Origin: Desulfospira joergensenii DSM 10085
GTDB lineage: Bacteria; Desulfobacterota; Desulfobacteria; Desulfobacterales; Desulfobacteraceae
DNA length: 64,000 nucleotides
Assembly (NCBI RefSeq): GCF_000420085.1
Contig: NZ_ATUG01000002.1
Span: forward strand, 62,001-126,000
Reading direction: 5' to 3'
Position 1 is the stretch's first letter; every line of letters begins with the position of its first letter. Below, one piece after another: positions 21,959-31,071 of the stretch. Position numbers and translations under genes: made by a program. A model generated the notes under the pieces. That model worked only from the letters and a program-made list of their open reading frames with translations. It ran no database searches and was not told where the DNA came from.

Positions 21959-24079
21959 CTAGAATTGAACCTTATAATGGCAGAACAGGCTGATGCCGGC
22001 TTCCTTCAGTTCCAAACCCCGGGATGTGGCCAGGAAATTGCTGTAATCCTCGTTCAAGAGGTTGGCTACACCGAAACTCAGTTCATGATCCAGGGTTAGG
22101 GCCCGGAATCGGCAGCCGGCGCTGAGATCCAGGGTCTGCCAGCTTTCGGACCCGGTTTGACCGGAAGGCACCCGGTCCTGGGCTGCGGCCCACTCATGGG
22201 TCAGCTCGCCCCACCATCCCTTTGCCGCCTTTCCGGATTGTTCCTCCCACACCAGAGAGACCCGGGTATTCAGGGGAGATATATAGGGCAGGGCTTCACC
22301 CGTGGTTTGGTTGTCCCCCCGGGTCCATGCCAGGCTGGTCCGGGCCCTGAGCCCGGAAATGATACGCCATTCCCCGGAAAGCTCGCTGCCGTATATCCTG
22401 GCCCGGTCTATATTCTCCATTTCAATCCGGGTTGCGCTGACCTGATGTTCCGTGATCATGTCCCGGAGGCGGTTGCAATAGAGTGCGCCTGTAATCCTCA
22501 AGTTCCGGGAAATGTAATGGACACCGGTCTCGAAAAAAAGGGACTGTTCCGGTTCCAGGTCCGGGTTGCCGTAAAGGCTGACTCCGCTTCCCAGGCTCAC
22601 GTACTTGAACCGGTCCATGAGATCCGGAGGACGGAAACTGGTTGCGGCAACGCCTGTGGCAGACCATCGGGGGCCCACCTGCCAGGTCAGGCCGATCTGG
22701 CCCTGGAAACTGGCGTCCTCTTCAATTTCGCCCTCCCGGACCCGGGTGATGCGTATCGCCGGGGACGGGGGAGAGATCCAATTGTAAAGATCGTCGCTCT
22801 TGACCCGTGTGGCATCCAGGCGTCCGCCCAGATTCAGTTCCAGGCGATCGGAAACAGGCCAGGTATCCTCGACAAAGATTCCTCCCACGGCTTGGGCAAC
22901 CTTGCCCAGGCTGGAGTCGATTCCCGTAAGGCCGCTTTTGAGGGTTTTGATCCGTTCCGTGTCATCGATCTTCCACTGCCAGACTTCAAAACCCACAACA
23001 GGGGCGTGATCCCCTAAGGATAGATGGTTGGTCCAATTCAGGCCCAGGGTGGCATGGTCTGCCCCGGGTTCTGCCGATACCAGGGCCGCTGAGGAGGGGA
23101 AGGCGTCCAGCCGGACCTTCCGTTCCACCTCCTGGAAGAAAAGCCTGAGCCGGGATCGGGTCAGGACGCTGCCTTCCGGTGTCAGGGTCTGGGTGACGGA
23201 TCCCAGGATGCGTCGGGTAAGGGGATATGTGGCGTCGGGGCCTTCGCTCAAAGCCAGCCCCTTTCCCGGGATACCGATATTCCGTCCCTCCATGACCTGA
23301 ATGTTGATTTCGGTCTCGTTTTCAGCGTTCCATTGGCAGCCGGTACCGAACCGTCCGTAGACATCCCTGTACTGGCTGTTGTGAAGGAGGGTTTCCCCTG
23401 CGCTTTTCCGTTCGGCATAATCCCGGTACCCTCCGGAGCCCAAGAACCAGGCATCGGGGCTTTCGTACAGCTCCGTTCCGTAGACCCCGTATCCCTCCGG
23501 GTTGGACATGGCCTGTGCCCTTATCTCTCCCCTTGTCCGGGCAGTTCCGGTATATTCCCCTTTCCGGGTGATTACATTGACCACCCCGCCCATGGCCCCC
23601 CATCCGTAAAGGGCGGAGATGGGTCCCTTGAGCACCTCGATACGGCCAATGTCCTCGGGATTGAGCAGGCCGAACCGGGCGTTGATGTCCGTGGCCGTAT
23701 TGATTCTGCAGCCGTCGATGAGGAAAAGGACGCTGTTCCGGCTCAGCCCTCTGATGTTGATGTCCGAGCCCCAGGGAGAGTCTGTGGTTTTTTCCACCCC
23801 TGGAATGAAACGGGTGATGTCTGTCAGGCTTACCGGACGGGTCCGGTCAATCTCATCCATGGTCACCACACCCACACTGCCCGGAGTCTGGGAGGCGAAA
23901 CCGGGTGTTCCCCGGGCCGTAACCACCACAGGGTCAAGATCCGTGGCTGAGGTTTCGGTCGATTCCGGAGTCAGGCCCATGGCCTGGGGGAGATAAAGGG
24001 CGAGAACAAAAGTGATCACGCTGAAAAGGATCCGGAAGCATGTGGGGACAGTGCGGAGTGAAAAGAGGACCGGCGTCAT
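21959..24079 (-). CDS. TonB-dependent outer membrane receptor
   Basis: This 706-residue protein has a signal peptide (about 1-35), a TonB-box-like segment DPVVVTARG (about 49-57), a plug domain (about 60-170: GVVTMDEIDRTRP, DINIRGL, RIEVLKGPISALYGWGAMGGVVNVITRK) and a long beta barrel ending in the typical C-terminal aromatic residue (Phe). Such receptors import iron chelates, cobamides, nickel complexes or other scarce ligands. It is embedded between the hydrogenase small subunit gene and the protease-like gene, so metal uptake for hydrogenase is a reasonable guess, not shown. It lies 54 bases after hydB, with a hairpin between them. Confidence 0.92.
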   Translation of the reverse strand: MTPVLFSLRTVPTCFRILFSVITFVLALYLPQAMGLTPESTETSATDLDPVVVTARGTPGFASQTPGSVGVVTMDEIDRTRPVSLTDITRFIPGVEKTTDSPWGSDINIRGLSRNSVLFLIDGCRINTATDINARFGLLNPEDIGRIEVLKGPISALYGWGAMGGVVNVITRKGEYTGTARTRGEIRAQAMSNPEGYGVYGTELYESPDAWFLGSGGYRDYAERKSAGETLLHNSQYRDVYGRFGTGCQWNAENETEINIQVMEGRNIGIPGKGLALSEGPDATYPLTRRILGSVTQTLTPEGSVLTRSRLRLFFQEVERKVRLDAFPSSAALVSAEPGADHATLGLNWTNHLSLGDHAPVVGFEVWQWKIDDTERIKTLKSGLTGIDSSLGKVAQAVGGIFVEDTWPVSDRLELNLGGRLDATRVKSDDLYNWISPPSPAIRITRVREGEIEEDASFQGQIGLTWQVGPRWSATGVAATSFRPPDLMDRFKYVSLGSGVSLYGNPDLEPEQSLFFETGVHYISRNLRITGALYCNRLRDMITEHQVSATRIEMENIDRARIYGSELSGEWRIISGLRARTSLAWTRGDNQTTGEALPYISPLNTRVSLVWEEQSGKAAKGWWGELTHEWAAAQDRVPSGQTGSESWQTLDLSAGCRFRALTLDHELSFGVANLLNEDYSNFLATSRGLELKEAGISLFCHYKVQF

Positions 24080-24097
24080 GTTGAAATTTTCCTATTG

Positions 24098-24124
24098 ACC
24101 GCCGGCCCTGACAGGACCGGCGGT
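24098..24124. repeat. GC-rich intercistronic hairpin between hydB and the receptor gene
   Basis: ACCGCCGG and CCGGCGGT form a perfect eight-base stem with an 11-base loop. On the coding (minus) strand no T run follows, so it more likely stabilises or partly uncouples the mRNA than terminates it; on the plus strand TTTTCC follows. Confidence 0.6.
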
Positions 24125-24133
24125 TTTTCCGGG

Positions 24134-24475
24134 TTACAGGCTCAGTTGAAAGCCCTTTTCTTTTAATGCTTTTATCCGTTCGCTTCGGTCCACATAATGG
24201 GTATGAAGCAAATGGTGGGACATGTGGCCGCCGGGCCCGTCATGCAGAAATCCGTGTTTGGGGTCATAGAGCTTTTGAACCATGGGATTGTCCTGGGACT
24301 TCCGGATCTTGTATATTTTGGTATCTGCCTGGTACACCGATTTTTGACGGGTACCCACAAAATCGATTTCAGCAGCCCCGGCCATGGGGATCAGGGGTGC
24401 ACCGATGGCCGCGTATCCTGCTGCTAGGCTGACAGTTTTAATGAAGCCGCGTCTTGAGACATGTATCTTTTTCAT
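24134..24475 (-). CDS. hydB: Periplasmic [FeFe] hydrogenase small subunit
   Basis: This 113-residue protein has a Tat signal peptide (SRRGFIKT followed by a hydrophobic stretch to AGA, about residues 7-34). A short mature chain follows (KIYKIRKSQDNPMVQKLYD, then GPGGHMSHHLLHTHY), matching Desulfovibrio HydB. In that family the small subunit wraps around HydA and provides the only export signal for the heterodimer. The ATG overlaps the hydA stop by four bases and has a GGGAGAG site inside the end of hydA. Confidence 0.93.
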   Translation of the reverse strand: MKKIHVSRRGFIKTVSLAAGYAAIGAPLIPMAGAAEIDFVGTRQKSVYQADTKIYKIRKSQDNPMVQKLYDPKHGFLHDGPGGHMSHHLLHTHYVDRSERIKALKEKGFQLSL

Positions 24476-25740
24476 ATAATCTCTCCCTTCTGAATAGCGG
24501 ATCCGGTCCGCCGGGTCATGGCAAGTCTGATCTTGCGGGCAAGTGAAGCCGTCCGCACTTCCGGGTCCACGGGCTGACCACCGCCGTTGACGCATCCGCC
24601 CGGACAGGTCATGATCTCGATAAAGTGATAGTCCGCCATTTTGGCCCGGACCTCATCACAGAGTTTGGCGGCATTTGTCAGGCCGCTGGCCACTGCCACT
24701 TTAACCGTCCCAAAATTGGGCACATCGATTTCGGCCGTATTGATGCCCTCACGGGTACGGACCAGCTTGATGGCCGGGTCCTTCAGGGTTTTGCCGGATA
24801 ATTTTTCATAGGCCAGCCGCAAGGCCGCCTCCATGACTCCGCCGCTGTTGCCGAAGATGGTGGCTGCACCCGTGGACTGACCCAGGATGGGATCCGGCTT
24901 CCGGTCCGGCAGGGTTTCAAAATTGATACCGGCCCGTTTGATCATATAGGCCAGTTCCCGGGTGTCGATGGTGGCGTCGATGTCCCTGAACCCGGAGTCG
25001 GCCATTTCCTGGCGGAGGCCCTCGTACTTTTTGGCGATACAAGGCATGATGGATACCGTGTAGATTTTTTCCGGCCGGCAGTGGGTTTCATGGGCACCAT
25101 AGGTCTTGGCCAGGGGGCCGAGCATGGCGATGGGGGACTTGCAGGTGGAGACATGGGGCAGGAGATCCGGATAGAAAGACTCCACAAATTTAATCCAGCC
25201 GGGACAGCAGGACGTGAACTGGGGAAGGGGTTTTTCCTTGTCAGGCTTTGCAATCCTTTCGATCAGTTCTGTTCCTTCCTCCATGATGGTGACGTCTGCG
25301 GTGAACTCGTTGTCCCAGACATAGTCGAATCCAAGTGCCTTAAGAGCAGCATGCATCTTGCCGCCGGCATAGGTTCCCACCGGGCGGAGGAAACATTCGG
25401 CCAAACCATAGCGCACTGAAGGTGCTGGCATGGATACCACTATGGTATCCGGGTCTTTGAGCTTTTCAAAGATTTCATTCACATAGCTGACGCCTTCGTA
25501 AATGGCGCCGTAGGGACAGTTGATAAGGCATTGGCCGCAGTTCATACAGGCAGCCGGATTCAGTACCTGTCGGATGCCTTCATCGTTGATCGGCTGAATG
25601 GCCCCGGTGGCACAGTGGTTCTCACACTCCCCGCATGCCTGGCATTTGGTGGCATCTACCTGGACAAAAAAGATAGTATCCGGATCCGAGCCTAGAGGGG
25701 GCGCATTTTTTACGTACATGACATTTTCCATTTCCTGCAT
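24472..25740 (-). CDS. hydA: Periplasmic [FeFe] hydrogenase large subunit
   Basis: This 422-residue enzyme interconverts H2 with protons and electrons; the length matches Desulfovibrio HydA. Two [4Fe-4S] motifs are present: C33-x2-C36-x2-C39-x3-C43 and C65-x2-C68-x2-C71-x3-C75. The H-cluster ligands lie in TSCCPGW (176-182), MPCIAKK (C234) and TCPGGC (C379, C383). It has no signal peptide, as expected for export together with Tat-tailed HydB. AAAGGAG precedes the ATG. It is probably an uptake hydrogenase feeding periplasmic cytochromes. The maturases HydE, HydF and HydG are not in the window. Confidence 0.97.
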   Translation of the reverse strand: MQEMENVMYVKNAPPLGSDPDTIFFVQVDATKCQACGECENHCATGAIQPINDEGIRQVLNPAACMNCGQCLINCPYGAIYEGVSYVNEIFEKLKDPDTIVVSMPAPSVRYGLAECFLRPVGTYAGGKMHAALKALGFDYVWDNEFTADVTIMEEGTELIERIAKPDKEKPLPQFTSCCPGWIKFVESFYPDLLPHVSTCKSPIAMLGPLAKTYGAHETHCRPEKIYTVSIMPCIAKKYEGLRQEMADSGFRDIDATIDTRELAYMIKRAGINFETLPDRKPDPILGQSTGAATIFGNSGGVMEAALRLAYEKLSGKTLKDPAIKLVRTREGINTAEIDVPNFGTVKVAVASGLTNAAKLCDEVRAKMADYHFIEIMTCPGGCVNGGGQPVDPEVRTASLARKIRLAMTRRTGSAIQKGEII

Positions 25741-25788
25741 AAGCGTTTACTCCTTTTGTTAAAGGTTGTTGAGGTTTTCAACTGCGCG

Positions 25789-26580
25789 TCAGGCAGCTAT
25801 TTTTTTGGCAAGAGGTCGAAAAACCCTATCCATGGTGCTGTAAAGCTGTCTGGATTCATCCTCGGAACCCGTGAATCCGGACCAGCACTCCCAGACCTGA
25901 TCTTTTGACTGAAACCCTCCCCAATCGTGCATTTTGAACAGATCCGTTTCTCCGTGGTCAAAAATATGGAGAAACAGGGCCAAGAGACGGATTACCCGAG
26001 CCTCGTCAGATTCCCCTCCCAATTCCCGGTAGGTTTGAATGAGGTGATCCCTGACCGCTGGATAGAGATAAGTCCTGAAATCCTGAAGAGTTCGGGGCAG
26101 GCCGGCCATAATCCAGTCATGGTTTTTATGAACCAGTTCGCTGCGCAACCGGGACTTGTGATCCACAATGGAAGCCTGAATTTTTCGTTCAAGATCCTCT
26201 GTAGAGGAATTGCTTTCCTGGGGAAGATAGCTCTCGCGCCACTCGTTCAGGTTCTTTAGGGTTTTTCTGCAGGTCTCTTTATCGGGAAAAGCCTTTTCCA
26301 ACCCACCTGTGACTGGCTCAAGGGCACGGTCAAGGTCCAGGAATCGCTCCTCAACGGCAAATCCCCAGGTCCGGCCGGATTTTTTATCCGTAGTTCGGGT
26401 TTCCACAAGCCAGGCGCATTGAAGTTTAACCCGGCCGCATGGATTTCCCAGAACTCTGAAGCCAAAATGTTTCGTGACAAAGGGCCGGGTTTTGAACAGC
26501 CCCCGGGAATGGAGATCAAAAATGCAGGGGACCCGGTACTTGGGCTGGTAGATGATAAAAAAATCGTTTGGAATTTTCAT
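25789..26580 (-). CDS. Protein of unknown function, first gene of the [FeFe] hydrogenase cluster
   Basis: This is a 263-residue soluble protein with no signal peptide, no membrane helix and no cysteine cluster. It has a beta-rich N-terminal part (PNDFFIIYQPKYRVPCIFDLH) and a helical C-terminal part rich in Trp and Asp. I do not recognise the family. It lies 48 bases upstream of hydA on the same strand and is probably co-transcribed, so a role in hydrogenase expression, assembly or regulation can be guessed. I start at the second ATG (26580), which has AAAGGA five bases upstream; the first ATG overlaps that site. Confidence 0.7.
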   Translation of the reverse strand: MKIPNDFFIIYQPKYRVPCIFDLHSRGLFKTRPFVTKHFGFRVLGNPCGRVKLQCAWLVETRTTDKKSGRTWGFAVEERFLDLDRALEPVTGGLEKAFPDKETCRKTLKNLNEWRESYLPQESNSSTEDLERKIQASIVDHKSRLRSELVHKNHDWIMAGLPRTLQDFRTYLYPAVRDHLIQTYRELGGESDEARVIRLLALFLHIFDHGETDLFKMHDWGGFQSKDQVWECWSGFTGSEDESRQLYSTMDRVFRPLAKKIAA

Positions 26581-27219
26581 GGGCATCCTTTCCCCATGCG
26601 CCGGCCCCGGCTTTAAGACTCTTTAACCGGTATTTTTGTCCGGTCGGGAGTCAGAGGGACCAAACGCGACAAAGGGGTATGGCAGGCAGAAAATAAGGGG
26701 CTGCGTCAAAGGAAAGCCACCCATGATTGACACCTTCAGATGATGGTGTTAAAGAAAAGGATAGGCTCTCCGTTCTGCCCATGAGGGTGCGACACGGGGC
26801 TTGCCCGGGGAAGGCGGCACGGGATATTTGAGCGGACAGTTGTGCTGCCTTCCCTGTTTCTTATTTCATACCTGTAAAGTTAATATTTTACAGCATCCTC
26901 CTTTTCGGAAAATAAAAAAGCCAAGAGATCCTGCTTCACATCAGGCCTTCTTGGCTTATATACATATAACTTATGAAAAAATCGCAAATATAATGGTGCA
27001 ATTTCAATCACACCAGCTTGAGTGTTGTTCTTACTTCAATGATTCTGTCATTGTCAAGCCTTAACTGATGTCTTCTTTTTTTATAAAGATTGTGGCGGAT
27101 ACTTCTGGCCGGAGTTCGGGCTACCCAATCATTTTTTTAAAACAGCACGGCATACAAGATACCCACATCGGCGAGGCTAAAAGCTAAAGACGGGTTTCCC
27201 CATGGGCTCGATCTTTGGA
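26581..27219. other. Long non-coding region upstream of the hydrogenase cluster and DUF3842
   Basis: About 640 bases hold no convincing gene on either strand. It contains a good minus-strand terminator (26911-26957) and probably the promoter of the hydrogenase operon. It also holds GC-rich stretches near 26690-26850 that could form an RNA, but I could not match them to a known family. Confidence 0.5.
26911..26957 (-). terminator. Orphan minus-strand intrinsic terminator
   Basis: AAGCCAAGA (26918-26926) pairs with TCTTGGCTT (26949-26957), with an inner CCTG/CAGG stem. On the minus strand it is followed by TTTTATTTT. No minus-strand gene is visible upstream of it before the NifA-like gene more than 1 kb away, so it may end a small RNA. 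Confidence 0.6.
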
Positions 27220-27248
27220 TTGACATGCAACTCCGGATCTGGCATAAA
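27220..27248 (+). promoter_or_regulatory. Probable promoter of the DUF3842-cooT operon
   Basis: TTGACA (27220-27225), a 17-base spacer and an extended -10 (TGG then CATAAA, 27243-27248) lie about 117 bases before the DUF3842 start. Confidence 0.5.
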
Positions 27249-27364
27249 ATTAACTCATCAGATACCAAGAAGGTATTCTTTTCTAATTCGATAGCGGAAT
27301 CAAAAACGGCCAAGAAGGTTGGTGGAAGTGTAACCTTTATGGCTTTTTTTATGGGAAAGGTGTT

Positions 27365-27790
27365 ATGCCGATGGTATCTGTTTGTGTTATTGATGGTCAG
27401 GGCGGCGGAATTGGCGCAACGCTTATTAAGTATGTAAAGACAATCTTCGGTGAGTCTCTGGAAGTGATTGCCCTGGGCACCAATGCCATTGCAACTGCCC
27501 AGATGATTAAAGCCGGTGCCAATCGGGGTGCCAGTGGTGAAAGCGCGATCTGTTATACGGCGCCCAGGGTTGATTTCATCCTTGGGCCCATAGCCGTGAC
27601 CTGGGCCAACGCCATGCTTGGCGAGGTGACGCCCAAGATCGCAGAGGCAGTAATTTCCAGCCCGGCTGTTAAGATCCTTCTCCCCTTTTCCAAGGAGCGG
27701 GTCAAAATAGTCGGTATCGTTAAAGAACCGCTGCCTCATTTGGGACAGGAAGCGTTGGAAAAATTAAAGGAGATGATACCCCATGTGTGA
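27365..27790 (+). CDS. DUF3842 family protein
   Basis: This 141-residue protein matches the DUF3842 pattern: a Rossmann-like start VCVIDGQGGGIGATLIKYVK, then LGTNAIATAQMIKAGANRG and a VDFILGPIAV segment. Its function is unknown; the glycine-rich loop suggests nucleotide or small-ligand binding. AAAGGTG precedes the ATG. It overlaps the start of cooT by eight bases, so the two are co-translated and probably work together, perhaps in nickel handling. Confidence 0.85.
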   Translation: MPMVSVCVIDGQGGGIGATLIKYVKTIFGESLEVIALGTNAIATAQMIKAGANRGASGESAICYTAPRVDFILGPIAVTWANAMLGEVTPKIAEAVISSPAVKILLPFSKERVKIVGIVKEPLPHLGQEALEKLKEMIPHV

Positions 27791-27974
27791 AGCAAATGCG
27801 TATATAGTTCAGGACAATGAAGAACAACTGCTGCTCGAGTCTGTCGATATTGTGGAGCCTGAAGGGCCGGATTCCTGGCGCATCGTGGATATATTTGGTG
27901 ATCAGAAAATCATCAAGGCCCGTATTAAAGGGATGAATCTGGTCGACCATAAAATCTTGTTTGAAAGGGAATGA
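27783..27974 (+). CDS. cooT: CooT-family small nickel-binding protein
   Basis: This 63-residue protein starts MCEANAYIV, with the conserved Cys2 that binds nickel in CooT homodimers, and continues with a VDIVEPEG strand and IKGMNLVDHKILFE. CooT was named for its part in nickel supply to CO dehydrogenase, and homologues occur in many anaerobes. No CO dehydrogenase or [NiFe] hydrogenase is in the window. AAAGGAG lies inside the end of DUF3842. Confidence 0.87.
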   Translation: MCEANAYIVQDNEEQLLLESVDIVEPEGPDSWRIVDIFGDQKIIKARIKGMNLVDHKILFERE

Positions 27975-28102
27975 AGATTAACCGATCTCCCGTAAAAGAG
28001 TGCTGCGGACTTTGATCGGAGACATGATATTCATCAAATATCCTTGATGTTCCCCATTTATTGAAAGAATTTATCTCTTGTACTAAGAATCCAGGATTCT
28101 GC

Positions 28103-29623
28103 CTAGCGGTAATCTTTATAGTTGATGTTGTACCGGGCCGCCTTGTAGGAGAATTTTCTCACCGTGATGTTGATGAGTTTGGCCGCCTTTTTGATGTTTC
28201 CCCGGGTGTTTTTCAGGGAGTCCATGAGGATCTCTTTTTCCAGGTTGCCCACGGCCTCTTCCAGGGAGAGGGGCAGGGTCTTGGACTTGGTGCCGGTCTG
28301 GAGGGTGGCGGGCAGGTGATAGGAGTGGACGGCCCCTTCATTGCAGAGGATCACGGCCCGTTCAATGCAGTTTTCCAGCTCCCGGACATTTCCGGGCCAG
28401 TGGTACTCCATCATCATGTCAATGGCCGGGGTGGTGATCCGCTTGATCTCTTTTCCATGCTCTTTTCTGTATTTTTCCAGGAAATGGTCGGCCAGAAGGA
28501 TGATGTCGGTTTTGCGCATGCGCAGGGAGGGAATGTAGATGGGAAAGACATTGAGCCTGAAGTAGAGGTCGTCCCTGAACTTTCCCTGCTGGACCATCTC
28601 CTCCAGGTTGGCGTTGGTGGCTGCCACGATCCTGACATCGGTTTTGATGGGTTTATAGGAACCCACCCGCTCAAATTCCTTTTCCTGGAGCACCCTTAAA
28701 AGCTTGACCTGGGCGGAAAGATCCATGTTTCCGATCTCATCCAGGAAAATGGTGCCCGTGTCGGCCATCTCAAACTTCCCTTTTTTCTGGTGGGAGGCCC
28801 CGGTAAAGGCGCCTTTCTCATGGCCGAACAACTCGCTTTCAATGAGGTTTTCCGGGATGGCCGCGCAGTTGATCTTGATAAAGGGCTTGTGATGCCGGGC
28901 CGAGTTGTAGTGGATGGAGTTGGCCACCAGCTCTTTTCCCGTTCCGCTTTCCCCCCGGATCAGGACCGTGGCCGAAGAGGACGAGACCTGGGAGATCATC
29001 TGGAGGACCTCCCGCATCTTGTTTGAATTTCCGATGATATTGGTAAAGCTGTACCGGTTTTCAAGCTCGGACTTGAGCCTTAGGTTTTCGGTCTTAAGCT
29101 GTTCCTTTTCCACCCGGATCGTCTCGATGTTGATCACATGGTGGGCCACCATGGCCGCCACCACGGACAAGAGTTTTTCTCCCTGTTTTAAGGGCTGTTT
29201 TCCTTCAAAGGGGCGGTCCGCACTAATGGCGCCCACCACCCGGTTTTCCTTTTTGATGGGAACGCAGATAAAGGAGTATTCCTGGCCTTCGGTAATTTTT
29301 CTGGAATGGGTCTTGTCAAGAAAAAGGGGTTCCTTGCTGATCCTGGGAACCACGGCCGGTTTTCCCGATTCAATGACCTGGCCGATGACCCCTTCCCCGG
29401 GCAGGTATTTGATCTGTTTGGTGGTTTCCTCTGAAATACCGTGGGCAATCTCGATCCGGATCTCCCCGGTTTCCGAGTTGGTCAGGAAGATGATCCCCCT
29501 GACCAGGCTCAGGGATTCGGACAATACGCTCAAGACCTTGAACAGGGATTTTTTCATGTCCATGTGCTGGTTCAGGGCTTCACTGATTTCATATAAAAGG
29601 GAGAGTTCTTCAATGGATTTCAT
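28103..29623 (-). CDS. NifA-like sigma-54-dependent transcriptional activator
   Basis: This 506-residue protein has a GAF sensor domain (about 20-165) and an AAA+ domain with Walker A GESGTGK (224-230), the sigma-54 contact motif GAFTGA (271-276) and Walker B FLDEIGN (about 293-299). A Fis-type helix-turn-helix ends the protein (about 460-506: [18 protein letters not shown]). The GAF-AAA+-HTH order is that of NifA and similar activators. No nif genes are present, so its targets are unknown. The gene is divergent from a GAF-PAS-HisKA protein, a likely functional partner. Confidence 0.88.
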   Translation of the reverse strand: MKSIEELSLLYEISEALNQHMDMKKSLFKVLSVLSESLSLVRGIIFLTNSETGEIRIEIAHGISEETTKQIKYLPGEGVIGQVIESGKPAVVPRISKEPLFLDKTHSRKITEGQEYSFICVPIKKENRVVGAISADRPFEGKQPLKQGEKLLSVVAAMVAHHVINIETIRVEKEQLKTENLRLKSELENRYSFTNIIGNSNKMREVLQMISQVSSSSATVLIRGESGTGKELVANSIHYNSARHHKPFIKINCAAIPENLIESELFGHEKGAFTGASHQKKGKFEMADTGTIFLDEIGNMDLSAQVKLLRVLQEKEFERVGSYKPIKTDVRIVAATNANLEEMVQQGKFRDDLYFRLNVFPIYIPSLRMRKTDIILLADHFLEKYRKEHGKEIKRITTPAIDMMMEYHWPGNVRELENCIERAVILCNEGAVHSYHLPATLQTGTKSKTLPLSLEEAVGNLEKEILMDSLKNTRGNIKKAAKLINITVRKFSYKAARYNINYKDYR

Positions 29624-29786
29624 AAACGGTCTTCCGTGGGCTGTTTAGCGGCAACCTCTATATTGTTATTTATTGCTACTCATTTAATAAAACACTTGTT
29701 ATACTATTTGTCTATACCCTGTTCATGCATTATGGCATAAAAACAGAGTATTCAACAAGGAATAATGATTTAGGGGAAAGTAAAAT

Positions 29787-30995
29787 ATGAAAGATGAGCC
29801 CTGGAAACCCCTGCCAGAAAGGGATCACTATGAGAGCCTGGGGATTCTTTTGGAAATATCCGAGGCCCTGGTCAGCACCCGCAACCTGGATGAATTGTAC
29901 AGGGCCATTCACGCTTCTCTGGGAAAAATTTTTCCGGTGAATAATTTTTGTATTTCCCTTTTCAATGAAGACCGGGACACCCTCACCTTTGCCTACCGCG
30001 TGGACGAAAAAGAAAAATGTCCGCCCGACATTCCCCATTTAAGCCGGACCGCTTCACTTACCGGAGAGGTGATCCAATCCTGTCAGCCCATAATCTTTTA
30101 TGAAAAAGACATCATTGAATTTGCCCGGCAGCGGAAGAGTGAGGTCATCGGCCAGGTCAGCAAGGTCTGGCTGGGCGCGCCTCTGATCATCAGGGACCGG
30201 GTGATCGGGGCCATGGTGATTCAGGACTACCACTCTGCCGATACCTATCAGCCCAGGGATCTGGAGCTTCTGGATTCGGTTTCCCGGTATGTGGCCCTGG
30301 CCATTGAGAGAAAAGAATCTGAAGAGAAGATCAATCGCCAGAGCCTGGTGCTGGAAAAGATTCTGGAGTCGTCCCCCGTGGGGATTGCCCTGGTCGAGGA
30401 CCGGGTATTTAAATGGGTAAACCAGGAAATGGTCAGGATGTTCCGGTATGAATCCAAACAGGATTTTCAGGACAAAAGCTCCAGGATGATCTACAAAAAC
30501 CTTGAAGATTATGAACTGGCCGGGGATATCATCCATAAAGAGTTGACCAGCCACGGGATTTCAGACTATGAGATTGAAGTGGTCAGAAAAGACAAGACCA
30601 CATTCCCGGCCAATATCCGCCTCAACAGCTCGGACACCAAGGATCCCATGAACTGGACCATTGCCATTGTCACGGATATTTCCCAGAGAAGGGCCAGTGA
30701 AAAGGAGACGGCTGAAAAAGAGAGGCTCCAGGGGGTTCTTGAAATGGCAGGAGCGGTCTGCCATGAGATCAACCAGCCCCTTCAGGCCATTATCGGTTTT
30801 TCAGATCTGCTTTTATTGGGAACAGAGGATGAGGAAACCGTGGACAGGGGCTTAAACGCCATAAAAAGCCAGGCCGACCGGCTGGGAAGAATTACCCAAA
30901 AGCTTTCCAATATCACCCGGTATAAGACGGTGGAGTATCCGGGCAATAAAACCATTGTAGACATATGGAATGCCGGAAGTGAAAGCAATAATTAA
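29787..30995 (+). CDS. GAF-PAS-HisKA protein lacking a kinase ATPase domain
   Basis: This 402-residue protein has a GAF domain (about 25-175), a PAS domain (about 187-302) and a HisKA dimerisation/phosphoacceptor domain with H326 in VCHEINQPLQAIIGF. It then ends at residue 402 with no HATPase_c domain. The downstream DNA (30996-31071) shows no continuation in any frame, so this looks like the natural end and not a frameshift. Such a protein could be phosphorylated by another kinase or act as a scaffold. No transmembrane segment is seen. It is divergent from the NifA-like activator and shares the same GAF-first layout. Confidence 0.85.
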   Translation: MKDEPWKPLPERDHYESLGILLEISEALVSTRNLDELYRAIHASLGKIFPVNNFCISLFNEDRDTLTFAYRVDEKEKCPPDIPHLSRTASLTGEVIQSCQPIIFYEKDIIEFARQRKSEVIGQVSKVWLGAPLIIRDRVIGAMVIQDYHSADTYQPRDLELLDSVSRYVALAIERKESEEKINRQSLVLEKILESSPVGIALVEDRVFKWVNQEMVRMFRYESKQDFQDKSSRMIYKNLEDYELAGDIIHKELTSHGISDYEIEVVRKDKTTFPANIRLNSSDTKDPMNWTIAIVTDISQRRASEKETAEKERLQGVLEMAGAVCHEINQPLQAIIGFSDLLLLGTEDEETVDRGLNAIKSQADRLGRITQKLSNITRYKTVEYPGNKTIVDIWNAGSESNN

Positions 30996-31071
30996 ACCCC
31001 AACGCGGCATAAAAATTTAAGAAAAAGATGAAAACCTTTCTGATTTTTGCAAGGTTGGGGCAAAGAAAAGA

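Noticed and set aside
27137..27739. 200-codon frame antisense to DUF3842 and its upstream region
   Set aside because: It opposes a recognised gene with a good promoter and shows no family features.
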